Source: Candidatus Gorgonimonas leptogorgiae (GTDB lineage: Bacteria; Pseudomonadota; Gammaproteobacteria; Pseudomonadales; Endozoicomonadaceae). Taken from it: a stretch of 31,691 nucleotides of DNA. The DNA lies in NCBI GenBank assembly GCA_929200515.1, contig CAKNAD010000001.1, forward strand, positions 1 through 31,691, in the 5' to 3' direction. The notes beneath the pieces were generated by a model, which worked only from the letters and a program-made list of their open reading frames with translations, made no database searches and was not told the DNA's origin. The translations under genes and the position numbers were made by a program. This document shows, piece by piece, positions 7,628-15,829 of this stretch. How positions within the stretch are numbered: the first letter of the stretch is position 1; the number at the start of each line of letters is the position of its first letter.

Positions 7628-8965
7628 ATGATAACTATTACCGAAGGAATTGATATTCCAATTGCGGGTACTCCGTCACAGGCTATTGCACAAACCAAAT
7701 TAACAAATTTTGTGGCTTTAGTCGGTAGTGATTATATTGGTATGCTACCTAGTATGCGAGTAAAAGTAGGTGTTAAAGTAAAAAAAGGGCAAGTTTTATG
7801 GGAAGATAAAAAAAACCCTGGTGTAATATTCTCTGCACCTGCTAGTGGTATAATTACTGCGATTAACCGTGGGAATAAACGCAAATTAAATTCATTAGTA
7901 ATTGAAGTAGACGATACCATAGAGCCAGAAAGCTTTACTAAACACAGCATAGATAGCCTGCCACAACTTTCTAGAGAAAAAATCCAACAACAACTGAATA
8001 ATGCCGGATTATGGGTAGCATTACGCACTCGACCTTTTAGCAAGGTTCCAGCTTTAAATTCAACCCCCCATTCTATTTTTATCACTGCCATAGATACCCA
8101 CCCATTAGCTGCTAATCCCGAAACTATAATTGCTAAGCATAAGCAAGATTTCGCTAATGGTTTAACTGTATTAAAACAACTTACAGATGGCAAAGTTTTT
8201 GTATGCACAGCTCCCGACGTTGATATTCCTAATAATAACGCACAGCAAGCAGTATTTTCAGGACCACATCCTGCTGGTTTAGTAGGAACCCACATATCGT
8301 TTTTAGATCCAGTTTCTACTGACAAAACTGTCTGGCATATTGGCTACCAAGATGTCATTGCTGTTGGCAGGTTATTTGTGCATGGCGAGTTACATACTAA
8401 TAGATATATCTCAATTGCTGGTCCTAGAGTTAAAAAACCTAGAATAGTTGAAACTAATTTAGGAGCACAATTATCATCGCTCTTATTAAACGAACTAAAA
8501 GTTGGTAAAAGTAGAGTAATTTCCGGATCAGTGTTTGGGGGCTATACCGCAGAAAACGATTTTAATTATTTAGGCCGTTATCATAATCAAGTGACAGTAT
8601 TAGCAGATACTGAAAAAAGGTTATTTTTAGGATGGGCTAACCCTACAATAGACAGATTTTCTATACTTAATGTACTTACTTCCAAATTATTTAAAAATCG
8701 GCTATTTAATTTTTCTACCACAACTAATGGTAGTGAAAGAGCTATCTTGCCTATAGGCAATTACGAAAGTGTTATGCCTCTAGATATTCTAGCAACTCCT
8801 TTACTACGAGCCATAATTGTTGGCGATACCGATACTGCTCAAAAATTAGGAGTTTTAGAATTAGATGAAGAAGATTTAGCTCTATGTACTTATGTATGTG
8901 CTGGTAAATATGAATATGCACCTATTTTACGCAAATGTTTAGATATAATACAGAAAGAGGGATAA
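7628..8965 (+). CDS. nqrA: Na+-translocating NADH:quinone reductase subunit A
   Basis: NqrA is the peripheral cytoplasmic subunit of the Na+-NQR respiratory sodium pump and contributes to ubiquinone handling. The 445-residue length and motifs match the family: GIDIPIAGTPSQAI near the start, VKVGVKVKKGQVLWEDKKNP (a lipoyl-like barrel segment), GPHPAGLVGTHI in the middle and CTYVCAGKYEYAPILRKCL near the C-terminus. AAGGA ends six bases before the ATG. It is the first gene of nqrABCDEF, with nqrB starting four bases after its stop. Confidence 0.97.
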   Translation: MITITEGIDIPIAGTPSQAIAQTKLTNFVALVGSDYIGMLPSMRVKVGVKVKKGQVLWEDKKNPGVIFSAPASGIITAINRGNKRKLNSLVIEVDDTIEPESFTKHSIDSLPQLSREKIQQQLNNAGLWVALRTRPFSKVPALNSTPHSIFITAIDTHPLAANPETIIAKHKQDFANGLTVLKQLTDGKVFVCTAPDVDIPNNNAQQAVFSGPHPAGLVGTHISFLDPVSTDKTVWHIGYQDVIAVGRLFVHGELHTNRYISIAGPRVKKPRIVETNLGAQLSSLLLNELKVGKSRVISGSVFGGYTAENDFNYLGRYHNQVTVLADTEKRLFLGWANPTIDRFSILNVLTSKLFKNRLFNFSTTTNGSERAILPIGNYESVMPLDILATPLLRAIIVGDTDTAQKLGVLELDEEDLALCTYVCAGKYEYAPILRKCLDIIQKEG

Positions 8966-8969
8966 CATA

Positions 8970-10169
8970 ATGGGAAAATTACGTAAAACCCTCGATAAAT
9001 TACGACCAAAGTTTGAAACTGGCGGTAAATTTCATAAATTTTATGCTTTCTACGAAGCAATAGACACTTTACTTTATACCGCAGATATTAAAACTAAAGG
9101 CTCAAGTCATATACGTGATGCTATGGATTTAAAACGTATTATGGGTTTTGTCTGGCTATGTACTTTCCCTACTATGTTTTTTGGTATGTGGAATCAGGGT
9201 TATCAAGCAAATTCTGCTTTAGCGAATGGTTACTCTATGTACCATGATTGGCATTCTTACATAATTAACATGTTAGCAGGTCATGACCCATCTAGTATCT
9301 GGGATAACTTTATTTATGGTGCGGTTTATTTTATTCCAATCTATATGGTAACTTTTGCTGTTGGTATTAGCTGGGAAGCATTATTTGCGATAAAACGCAA
9401 ACATGAAATTAACGAAGGTTTTTTTGTGACATCGGTGCTGTTTGCTTTAACTATGCCTGCTACAGTACCTTTATGGCAAGTAGCACTAGGAATAAGCTTT
9501 GGTGTGGTAATTGCTAAAGAAGTCTTTGGCGGAACAGGCAAAAACTTTCTTAACCCTGCTTTAGCTGGTAGAGCCTTTTTATATTTTTCTTATCCTGCAC
9601 AAATGTCTGGCGATTCGATTTGGACAGCGGTAGATAGCTTTTCTAGTGCTACTATGTTATCTATTTCACAAAATAGTGGCATCGATGCTGTACAGCAACA
9701 AATTAGTTGGACTGATGCCTTCTTTGGATTTATGCAAGGATGCGTAGGTGAAACATCTACTTTGTTAATTCTACTTAGTGGTTTGCTACTGATTTTTTCT
9801 AAAATAGCCTCTTGGCGAATAATAGCTGGAACCCTAATAGGGATGATCGCAACTGCTACTATGTTCAATTTTATTGGATCCGATACCAACCCAATGTTTG
9901 CAGTGCCATGGCACTGGCATTTAGTTATGGGTGGTTTTGCCTTTGGATTAGTATTTATGACCACAGATCCTGTTTCGGCATCAATTACTAATACTGGTCG
10001 TTGGTTTTACGGTGGCTTAATTGGAGTAATGGTTATTCTTATTCGTACAGTAAATCCTGCTTATCCTGAAGGTATGATGCTTGCTATATTATTTGCTAAT
10101 ATTTTTGCTCCTTCTATAGACCATTTCGTAATTGGTGCTAATATAAAACGTAGGGAGAGCAGAAAATGA
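8970..10169 (+). CDS. nqrB: Na+-translocating NADH:quinone reductase subunit B
   Basis: NqrB is the large membrane subunit that carries covalent FMN and riboflavin and forms much of the sodium path. The 399-residue protein has several hydrophobic helices, and family stretches such as FGGTGKNFLNPALAGRAF and FMTTDPVSASITNTGRW are clear. The flavinylation site reads DSFSSAT (222-228), so Thr228 is the expected FMN acceptor. The usual glycine of SGAT is serine here. The stop overlaps the nqrC start (ATGA), indicating translational coupling. NqrB is related to RnfD, but the neighbouring nqrA and nqrF settle the assignment. Confidence 0.97.
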   Translation: MGKLRKTLDKLRPKFETGGKFHKFYAFYEAIDTLLYTADIKTKGSSHIRDAMDLKRIMGFVWLCTFPTMFFGMWNQGYQANSALANGYSMYHDWHSYIINMLAGHDPSSIWDNFIYGAVYFIPIYMVTFAVGISWEALFAIKRKHEINEGFFVTSVLFALTMPATVPLWQVALGISFGVVIAKEVFGGTGKNFLNPALAGRAFLYFSYPAQMSGDSIWTAVDSFSSATMLSISQNSGIDAVQQQISWTDAFFGFMQGCVGETSTLLILLSGLLLIFSKIASWRIIAGTLIGMIATATMFNFIGSDTNPMFAVPWHWHLVMGGFAFGLVFMTTDPVSASITNTGRWFYGGLIGVMVILIRTVNPAYPEGMMLAILFANIFAPSIDHFVIGANIKRRESRK

Positions 10170-10954
10170 CAGGCAAAGAAACCATAGGCAGAACAATTAA
10201 AGTAACTTTAATACTTTGTTTGGTATGCTCTATTTTAGTATCTAGTGTTGTAGTTTTGTTACGACCATTACAAAAACGTAATGTACAGCTAGATATAGAA
10301 AGGGTAATCCTTAAGCTGACAGAAATTAGTAAAAATCCTTATGAGTTATCGGAAAAACAAGTAGCAAGCCTGTATAAACAAATAACGCCAAAGTTAGTTG
10401 ATTTAACCACTGGTAAATTTATTGAAACAACAGCTAATGGTAACGATGTTAGTAGCTACAATCAGCGTGCCGCAGCTAAAGATCCTAAACTTTCAGTAGC
10501 TTTAGCACAAAAGCAAGATATTGCCAATATCAAGCGTGAGCCTCTAGTTGCTAAAGTGTATGTGGTTTACCGTAATAAAAAAATCGATACCATAGTATTA
10601 CCAATAAGTGGCTATGGTCTTTGGTCTACTATGTACGGCTTTATTGCATTAGAGTCAGACTTAAATACCGTTCGTGGCATGTCTTTTTATGAACAAGGAG
10701 AAACTCCAGGGTTAGGCGGAGAAGTAGACAACCCTAAATGGAAAGCTTCTTGGAAAGGCAAAGAAGTTTACAATAATAAAGGAGATGTAGCTTTGCATCT
10801 AGTGAAAATAAAAAATCAAAATAAGCAACAGCACGAAATAGATGCTTTATCTGGAGCCAGTATGACTAGTGCTGGGGTATCTAACCTGATTAAATTCTGG
10901 ATGAGCGATTCAGGATTTAAACCGTTGCTAACACATCTTAAGGAGAAAAGCTAA
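10166..10954 (+). CDS. nqrC: Na+-translocating NADH:quinone reductase subunit C
   Basis: NqrC has one N-terminal membrane helix (about 10-33) and a periplasmic FMN-binding domain carrying a covalently bound FMN. The 262-residue protein shows the family segment GETPGLGGEVDNPKW and the flavinylation motif DALSGAS (226-232). The acceptor residue is Ser232, whereas most NqrC and RnfG proteins have Thr in SGAT. The start codon overlaps the nqrB stop by four bases. An ApbE flavin transferase is needed to load the FMN, and no apbE gene is present in this window. Confidence 0.97.
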   Translation: MTGKETIGRTIKVTLILCLVCSILVSSVVVLLRPLQKRNVQLDIERVILKLTEISKNPYELSEKQVASLYKQITPKLVDLTTGKFIETTANGNDVSSYNQRAAAKDPKLSVALAQKQDIANIKREPLVAKVYVVYRNKKIDTIVLPISGYGLWSTMYGFIALESDLNTVRGMSFYEQGETPGLGGEVDNPKWKASWKGKEVYNNKGDVALHLVKIKNQNKQQHEIDALSGASMTSAGVSNLIKFWMSDSGFKPLLTHLKEKS

Positions 10955-10956
10955 CC

Positions 10957-11610
10957 ATGAAACCTCAAGATGTTTTTATCGATCCATTTATTAAAAATAA
11001 TCCTATTACCTTACAAATTTTAGGCATTTGTTCTGCTTTAGCGGTAACTACTAGCATGCAGGTAAGTTTGGTTATGGCTTTATCGGTAACCGCAGTAACC
11101 GCTTGCTCTAACTGTTTAATTTCTTCGGTACGGAATTATATTCCTAATAGTATTCGTATTATCTTTCAAATGACTATTATTGCTTCGTTAGTAATTGTGG
11201 TTGATCAAATTTTAAAAGCATATGCTTTTGAAATCTCAAAGCAATTATCAGTGTTCGTTGGTTTAATTATGACCAATTGCATAGTTATGGGACGTGCTGA
11301 AGCTTTTGCTATGAAAAACTCGCCGGTAATATCTTTTCTCGACGGTCTTGGTAATGGTGCCGGATACGGCTGCATACTAATAATAGTATCATTTTTTAGA
11401 GAACTAATAGGTTCGGGAAAATTATTTGGAATTGAAATATTAACTAGTGTGCAAAATGGCGGATTTTATTATCCTAATGGTTTAATGTTGCTTGCTCCTA
11501 GTGCGTTTTTTCTTATAGGGTTGCTTATTTGGTTTATTAGAAGTTATAAAACAGATCAATGCGAAAAAGCAGAATTTGTTATTGCAACTAATAGTGCCGA
11601 GGTGATGTAA
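10957..11610 (+). CDS. nqrD: Na+-translocating NADH:quinone reductase subunit D
   Basis: NqrD is an integral membrane subunit of about six helices (217 residues). With NqrE it holds an intramembrane iron-sulfur centre made from two cysteines of each subunit. Candidate ligands are Cys25 (LGICSAL) and Cys108 (MTNCIVMGRAEAFAM). The second motif is the family signature. It begins two bases after the nqrC stop, with the GGAG ribosome site inside the nqrC end. A C-terminal hydrophilic tail follows the last helix. Confidence 0.96.
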   Translation: MKPQDVFIDPFIKNNPITLQILGICSALAVTTSMQVSLVMALSVTAVTACSNCLISSVRNYIPNSIRIIFQMTIIASLVIVVDQILKAYAFEISKQLSVFVGLIMTNCIVMGRAEAFAMKNSPVISFLDGLGNGAGYGCILIIVSFFRELIGSGKLFGIEILTSVQNGGFYYPNGLMLLAPSAFFLIGLLIWFIRSYKTDQCEKAEFVIATNSAEVM

Positions 11611-11612
11611 CG

Positions 11613-12209
11613 ATGGAGCATTTAATTTCATTATTCGTAAAAGCTGTATTTGTAGAAAATATGGCGCTAGCATTTTTCTTAGGAATGTGCACTTTTATAG
11701 CGGTATCTAAAAAATTTAAAACTGCCTTAGGATTAGGAGTTGCTGTAATAGTAGTTCTTACCATTACCACACCTATTAATAATTTAATTTATACCTATGT
11801 GTTAAAAGAAAATGCTCTAATGCCTGGTGTTGATTTAACCTTTTTAGGGTTAATAGTATATATAGGAGTTATAGCTGGTATAGTACAAATTTTAGAGATG
11901 CTATTAGATAAATACGTGCCATTTTTATATAATGCATTAGGAGTATTTTTACCGCTTATAACTGTAAACTGTGCAATCATGGGAGCTATATTATTCATGG
12001 TAGAACGTGATTATAATTTTAGCGAATCCGTAGTATATGGCTTTGGTTCTGGTTTTGGATGGGCATTATCTATTTTAGCTTTAGCTGGAATTCGCGAAAA
12101 ATTACGATATAGCGATATCCCAGAAGGACTAAGAGGGTTAGGGATAACATTTATAACTGCTGGTCTTATGTCCCTTGGGTTTTTATCTTTCTCTGGGGTG
12201 CAGTTATAG
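11613..12209 (+). CDS. nqrE: Na+-translocating NADH:quinone reductase subunit E
   Basis: NqrE is the inverted-topology partner of NqrD, with about six membrane helices and 198 residues, the normal length. Cys26 (FLGMCTF) and Cys120 (TVNCAIMGA) match the iron-sulfur ligands known for Vibrio NqrE. ALAGIREKLRYSDIPEGLRG near the C-terminus is also typical. It starts two bases after nqrD, with a GAGG ribosome site in the nqrD 3' end. Confidence 0.97.
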   Translation: MEHLISLFVKAVFVENMALAFFLGMCTFIAVSKKFKTALGLGVAVIVVLTITTPINNLIYTYVLKENALMPGVDLTFLGLIVYIGVIAGIVQILEMLLDKYVPFLYNALGVFLPLITVNCAIMGAILFMVERDYNFSESVVYGFGSGFGWALSILALAGIREKLRYSDIPEGLRGLGITFITAGLMSLGFLSFSGVQL

Positions 12210-12222
12210 TAGGTTTAAATTT

Positions 12223-13449
12223 ATGAATACAACTATTTTTTTAGGTGTTGCAATGTTTACTGGTATCATCATGATACTAGTTGCCATAATACTTATAGCG
12301 CGGTCAAAATTAGTTAGTTCTGGAAATATCCATATTGAAATTAACGATGATCCAGAAAAAACTATAACTACCGAAGCAGGCGGCAAATTACTTACTACTT
12401 TATCTGCTAATGGCGTTTTTTTGGCATCTGCTTGTGGTGGTGCTGGCACTTGTGCACAATGTAAATGTAAAATTACTGGCGGTGGCGGTAGCATTCTTCC
12501 TACCGAAACTGTGCATTTCACTAAACATCAGCAACGAGATAACTGGCGTTTGGCCTGTCAAGTGGCAGTCAAACACGATATGAAAATAGAAGTCGATGAA
12601 AGCTTATTTGGAGTAAAAAAATGGGAGTGTGAAGTTATTTCTAACGATAACGTTGCTACTTTTATTAAAGAGTTAACTTTAAAGTTACCAGAAAATGAAA
12701 AGGTAAATTTTAAGGCTGGTGGTTATGTGCAGTTAGAATGCCCTCCTCATGAAGTCGATTATAAAGATTTTGATATTCCTGAAGAGTACAAAGCTGATTG
12801 GGATAAATTTAAACTCTGGGACTATTCTTCTAAGGTAGACGAAACTACAATTCGTGCCTACTCTATGGCTAATTATCCAGAAGAAGAAGGAATTTTAAAA
12901 TTTAATATTCGTATTGCTTCACCCCCTCCTAGAAGCAAGTTCCCTCCTGGAAAAATGTCTTCTTATACCTTTGGCTTAAAACCAGGAGATAAAATCACAG
13001 TTTATGGTCCATTTGGCGAATTCTTTGCTAAAGAAACAGACGCAGAAATGATTTTTATTGGCGGTGGAGCTGGAATGGCACCAATGCGTTCACATATTTT
13101 CGATCAATTAAAAAGAATTAAAACCAACAGAAAAATATCTTTTTGGTATGGGGCACGTTCATTAAGAGAAGCTTTTTATACTGAAGAATTCGATAAATTA
13201 GCTACTGAAAATCCTAATTTCACTTGGCATTTAGCACTATCTGATCCACTCGCTGAAGATAACTGGGGTGGTAAAATTGGATTTATTCATCAGGTATTGT
13301 TTGACGAGTATTTATCTAATCACGAATCTCCAGAAGATTGTGAATATTACATGTGCGGACCACCAATGATGAACCAAGCAGTAATTAGTATGCTAGAAAA
13401 CCAAGGAGTTGAACAAGATAATATCTTGTTAGATGATTTTGGCGGTTAG
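12223..13449 (+). CDS. nqrF: Na+-translocating NADH:quinone reductase subunit F
   Basis: NqrF is the NADH-oxidising entry subunit. It has an N-terminal membrane helix (about 4-26), a ferredoxin-type 2Fe-2S domain with Cys71, Cys77, Cys80 and Cys112 (ACGGAGTCAQCKC and LACQV), an FAD domain with RAYSMANYP, and an NADH domain with GGGAGMAP and CGPPMM. The frame is open from 12175, inside nqrE, but the ATG at 12223 gives 408 residues, the family length. It begins 14 bases after the nqrE stop, behind AGTAGG, and starts with the usual MNTTIFLG-type segment. It is the last gene of the operon; neither nqrM nor apbE follows. Confidence 0.97.
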   Translation: MNTTIFLGVAMFTGIIMILVAIILIARSKLVSSGNIHIEINDDPEKTITTEAGGKLLTTLSANGVFLASACGGAGTCAQCKCKITGGGGSILPTETVHFTKHQQRDNWRLACQVAVKHDMKIEVDESLFGVKKWECEVISNDNVATFIKELTLKLPENEKVNFKAGGYVQLECPPHEVDYKDFDIPEEYKADWDKFKLWDYSSKVDETTIRAYSMANYPEEEGILKFNIRIASPPPRSKFPPGKMSSYTFGLKPGDKITVYGPFGEFFAKETDAEMIFIGGGAGMAPMRSHIFDQLKRIKTNRKISFWYGARSLREAFYTEEFDKLATENPNFTWHLALSDPLAEDNWGGKIGFIHQVLFDEYLSNHESPEDCEYYMCGPPMMNQAVISMLENQGVEQDNILLDDFGG

Positions 13450-13477
13450 CTATAATAGATATCATTTTAAATTATGC

Positions 13478-13483
13478 TATAAT
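13478..13483 (+). promoter_or_regulatory. Putative extended -10 promoter for the coiled-coil gene
   Basis: TGC directly precedes a perfect TATAAT, the extended -10 form that can work without a good -35, and none is seen. Transcripts would start near 13490 and include the hairpin at 13501-13528 in their leader. Confidence 0.45.
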
Positions 13484-13500
13484 GTATATTGAATGTGCAT

Positions 13501-13534
13501 CCGCTTTCTATTTAAAGGTTGAAGGCGGTTTGTG
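13501..13534 (+). terminator. Hairpin after nqrF (terminator or leader structure)
   Basis: CCGCTTTC (13501-13508) pairs with GAAGGCGG (13521-13528) over eight positions, with one G-U pair and a 12-base loop. Only TTTGTGCT follows, so the T run is poor. It is among the most GC-rich stems in any spacer here. It could end the nqr transcript. Because it lies downstream of the -10 at 13478, it could instead sit in the leader of the next gene. Confidence 0.45.
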
Positions 13535-13603
13535 CTACAAATATTTATAACAGGTATGTTTATAATCATTATAAATAGTTAAATTATATAGGATCTTAGA
13601 AGT

Positions 13604-14941
13604 ATGAATGGACGTATCTCAGATAACCTTCGTAAAATAATAGATAATAACAATAATAGGTTTAATAAAAATTCAGTTGTTGTGTACGATAACAACAACC
13701 AAGATCATCCTCTTGATGTTAATAAATCCCCTTCTAGAATTTCTAAATTTTGGCAATTTATAGATTCTGCTATTACTAAAATATTTTCTGTAAAAATTGC
13801 TAACTACCTTAATAATAAATTATTAAAATTAAATGATTTGCATAATGCTTATTTTGCTACAGATGAAATACAAAGAATATTAAACAACCAACAAGACGAC
13901 CCAATAAAATTAAAGAGTAGAATTACAACAGTTGCAAAATTACAAGAAATAAAAAATTATTTATTTACTGAGGCTGTAAACGATAATACCATTGCTAGCG
14001 ATAGTCAACTAATAACTAACCAAACTATGACTAATCTTGACGATCAGTCTATAAAAAATACTGCTCTTGTTGCTGAAGATAAACTTGCTACCACTCTTGA
14101 AGAATCTCAGTTTGAAGAAAAACTAGCAGTAAAACAAGAAGCAGACAGACTAATAGCAGAAACAAAGGAAGTAGATAAACTAATAGCAGGAAACTTAGAT
14201 GCAAGAAAATTAGCTTTAAGCAAACTAATAAAAAATAAATTAGATAAAAGAAAATCAAAGTCATTAAGCTTGCTAGACAACTTGGATGAAAGAAAATCAA
14301 TCTCATTAAACTCGCCAGGCACCTTAGATAAAAGAAAATCAGTTTCGTTAAATGTGCTAGAAAACTTAGATGAAAGTAAATCAGATTCATTAAGATCTCT
14401 TGAAAAAAAACCAGTAACTATACAGAGTGCAACAGATAAGAGCAATGAGCTTAGTGTTACTCAAGCTCTAAATATGAAACCAAATATAACTACAATATTT
14501 AAAGTACCTATACAAGATAAAGAAAACTACTATCAAGAAACTAACTTGCATGAACAATATAATCAGTTAGTTGCTGAGAAATCAAAGCTATCAAAGAGAC
14601 TTATAAATGCTAAGAGTGAACTTAAACAGCTAGAAGTTGATATCTCTAGACAATATAATTTAGAGATTAATCGAAACAAACTACTACAATTAAAGAAACT
14701 TAAAAAAACATTAGACACTAACTATAAAAAGTTATTAAGAACTCAAAAAGAGGAAGATATCATATCTGATAAAAATAAACTTGATGTTGCCATTAACGAG
14801 TATAATAATCAAAAACAACATTATAATTCTTTATTAGATAAATATAATAAGAGCTCAGACTTAAATGATGCTCGACAGAAAATAGATGATTTAGAAGCAA
14901 AGTTAAAAGCAACAAATCAACAACTAGAAGATTTACGTTAG
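13604..14941 (+). CDS. Coiled-coil protein with 14-residue tandem repeats, unknown function
   Basis: I do not recognise this 445-residue protein. There is no signal peptide or membrane span. Residues 1-150 are polar and Asn-rich, with a short more hydrophobic part (KFWQFIDSAITKIFSVKIAN). Residues 160-200 are Lys/Glu-rich. Residues 198-268 are five repeats of the form LDxRKSxSLxxLxN. The last 130 residues (LHEQYNQLVAEKSKLSKRL onward to the end) look like a long coiled coil rich in Leu, Lys and Glu. AGGA lies ten bases before the ATG. It stands alone between nqrF and hflD with its own likely promoter. Low complexity, repeats and coiled coil fit a secreted or structural protein of a host-associated bacterium, but that is inference. 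Confidence 0.75.
   Translation: MNGRISDNLRKIIDNNNNRFNKNSVVVYDNNNQDHPLDVNKSPSRISKFWQFIDSAITKIFSVKIANYLNNKLLKLNDLHNAYFATDEIQRILNNQQDDPIKLKSRITTVAKLQEIKNYLFTEAVNDNTIASDSQLITNQTMTNLDDQSIKNTALVAEDKLATTLEESQFEEKLAVKQEADRLIAETKEVDKLIAGNLDARKLALSKLIKNKLDKRKSKSLSLLDNLDERKSISLNSPGTLDKRKSVSLNVLENLDESKSDSLRSLEKKPVTIQSATDKSNELSVTQALNMKPNITTIFKVPIQDKENYYQETNLHEQYNQLVAEKSKLSKRLINAKSELKQLEVDISRQYNLEINRNKLLQLKKLKKTLDTNYKKLLRTQKEEDIISDKNKLDVAINEYNNQKQHYNSLLDKYNKSSDLNDARQKIDDLEAKLKATNQQLEDLR
14195..14407 (+). repeat. Five in-frame tandem repeats of 42-45 bp
   Basis: Units start at 14195 (45 bp), 14240, 14282, 14324 and 14366 (42 bp each). Each begins with the codons for LD and continues (K/E)RKSxSL. Copies differ by several substitutions, so the array is not brand new, but the register is kept. 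The repeat also creates Leu/Phe-rich open frames on the minus strand that are not genes. Confidence 0.9.
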
Positions 14942-14990
14942 TATACCGCTTCAAGTAAAAATTAAAATTTGTTAAAAAATCATCTAAAAA

Positions 14991-15018
14991 TTGACAATAT
15001 TTTCTTAAAAGTTAGTAT
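14991..15018 (+). promoter_or_regulatory. Putative sigma-70 promoter of hflD
   Basis: A perfect TTGACA (14991-14996) is followed after 16 bases by TAGTAT (15013-15018). Flanking it, CTTCAAG (about 14949) and CTTGAAG (about 15024) form an inverted pair, each with a nearby TATAC or GTATA, which could be an operator or chance. The predicted start lies about 45 bases before hflD. Confidence 0.5.
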
Positions 15019-15069
15019 ATACATCTTGAAGTATAAGAAAGCCAAAACAAATTTAAAGGTAATGATATC

Positions 15070-15696
15070 GTGTCAGTACATTCTACAAAGGAGCAAGTTA
15101 CTGCTTTTACAGGATTATTACAATCAGCATCTGTAGCACATAGAATTTCAATGTTTGGCATTGTAGATAACTTTGATTTAATAACAGGAATTAAAAGTGT
15201 ACTCTGTACATCTCCTGAACGAACAATTGATGTTTATGGAAACTATCGTAATTTATTACATGGTCAAAAAATTTTAGATGCTATACTACAAAAAAACTCT
15301 AAAGCTTTAAAGAGTAATGTGTTAAAGTATAGTTTAACAATGTATATAACCGCAAAAAAATTAATAAACAATCCTGTTATTTCTAAACAAGTTACTTCTG
15401 GGTTAGATAGAATAAAATTATCTTATAATTGTGACGATGTTTTAGAGCCTTTATTAATAGAAAGCTTAAATAAATTATATTTAAATACTATTAGCAAAAT
15501 AAAACCACGAATTATTATTTCTGGAGAGGCTAAATATTTAAAAGATGAACAGCTATCTCACAAAGTTAGGTGCGCACTATTTTCTGGGATAAGATCAGCT
15601 ATATTATGGTATCAATGTGGTGGTCGTTTATGGCATTTAATATTATGTAAATCTAGAATTAACAATGCACTTCAGCAATGTATAAAAGCTTCATAA
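15070..15696 (+). CDS. hflD: HflD family protein (lysogenization regulator homolog)
   Basis: HflD is a small helical, membrane-associated gammaproteobacterial protein; in E. coli it binds phage lambda CII and affects lysogeny. The 208-residue protein aligns from memory along its length, best at the C-terminus: ISKIKPRIIISGEAKYL, then KVRCALFSGIRSAILWYQCGG, against the E. coli block with GIRAAVLWHQVGG. The start is GTG at 15070, with AAAGG ten bases upstream. The ATG at 15062 is out of frame and the next in-frame ATG (15154) has no ribosome site. Usually hflD sits between mnmA and purB; here it is between an unknown gene and guaB. Confidence 0.87.
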   Translation: MSVHSTKEQVTAFTGLLQSASVAHRISMFGIVDNFDLITGIKSVLCTSPERTIDVYGNYRNLLHGQKILDAILQKNSKALKSNVLKYSLTMYITAKKLINNPVISKQVTSGLDRIKLSYNCDDVLEPLLIESLNKLYLNTISKIKPRIIISGEAKYLKDEQLSHKVRCALFSGIRSAILWYQCGGRLWHLILCKSRINNALQQCIKAS

Positions 15697-15708
15697 GTAG
15701 TATCTCCT

Positions 15709-15748
15709 AAGATTATTCCATCAACAAATATTTTACTTCAATAATCTT
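15709..15748 (+). terminator. Inverted repeat after hflD, weak terminator candidate
   Basis: AAGATTATT (15709-15717) and AATAATCTT (15740-15748) are perfect 9-bp arms around a 22-base AT-rich loop, followed by GATCAATTTTATT. The arms are AT-rich and the loop is long, so termination is uncertain. Confidence 0.35.
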
Positions 15749-15792
15749 GATCAATTTTATTAAAGAAAAAATAATGCTTTTATTTTTTAATA

Positions 15793-15801
15793 TGTTAAAA
15801 T
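15793..15801 (+). promoter_or_regulatory. Putative extended -10 promoter of guaB
   Basis: TGT followed by TAAAAT (15796-15801) resembles an extended -10. The -35 region (near 15773) is poor. The guaB ATG lies 28 bases downstream, with GGTGG as ribosome site. Confidence 0.35.
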
Positions 15802-15829
15802 GGCATAAATTTTATATGGTGGTTAAATT

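Noticed and set aside
8064..8069. C6 run in nqrA as a second switch tract
   Set aside because: The nqrA frame is intact through it and the run is short. Nothing suggests variation.
7732..8325. A 197-codon minus-strand open frame inside nqrA
   Set aside because: It lies wholly within a well-supported gene, and its translation shows no recognisable domain.
12175..12222. Longer nqrF reading frame beginning inside nqrE
   Set aside because: The extra 16 residues are encoded within nqrE, have no suitable ribosome site, and exceed the family length. The ATG at 12223 is better.
14088..14445. Two minus-strand open frames rich in Leu and Phe or in Ser and Leu
   Set aside because: They are mirror frames of the 42-bp repeat array in the coiled-coil gene; periodicity keeps several frames open. 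They have no independent start signals.
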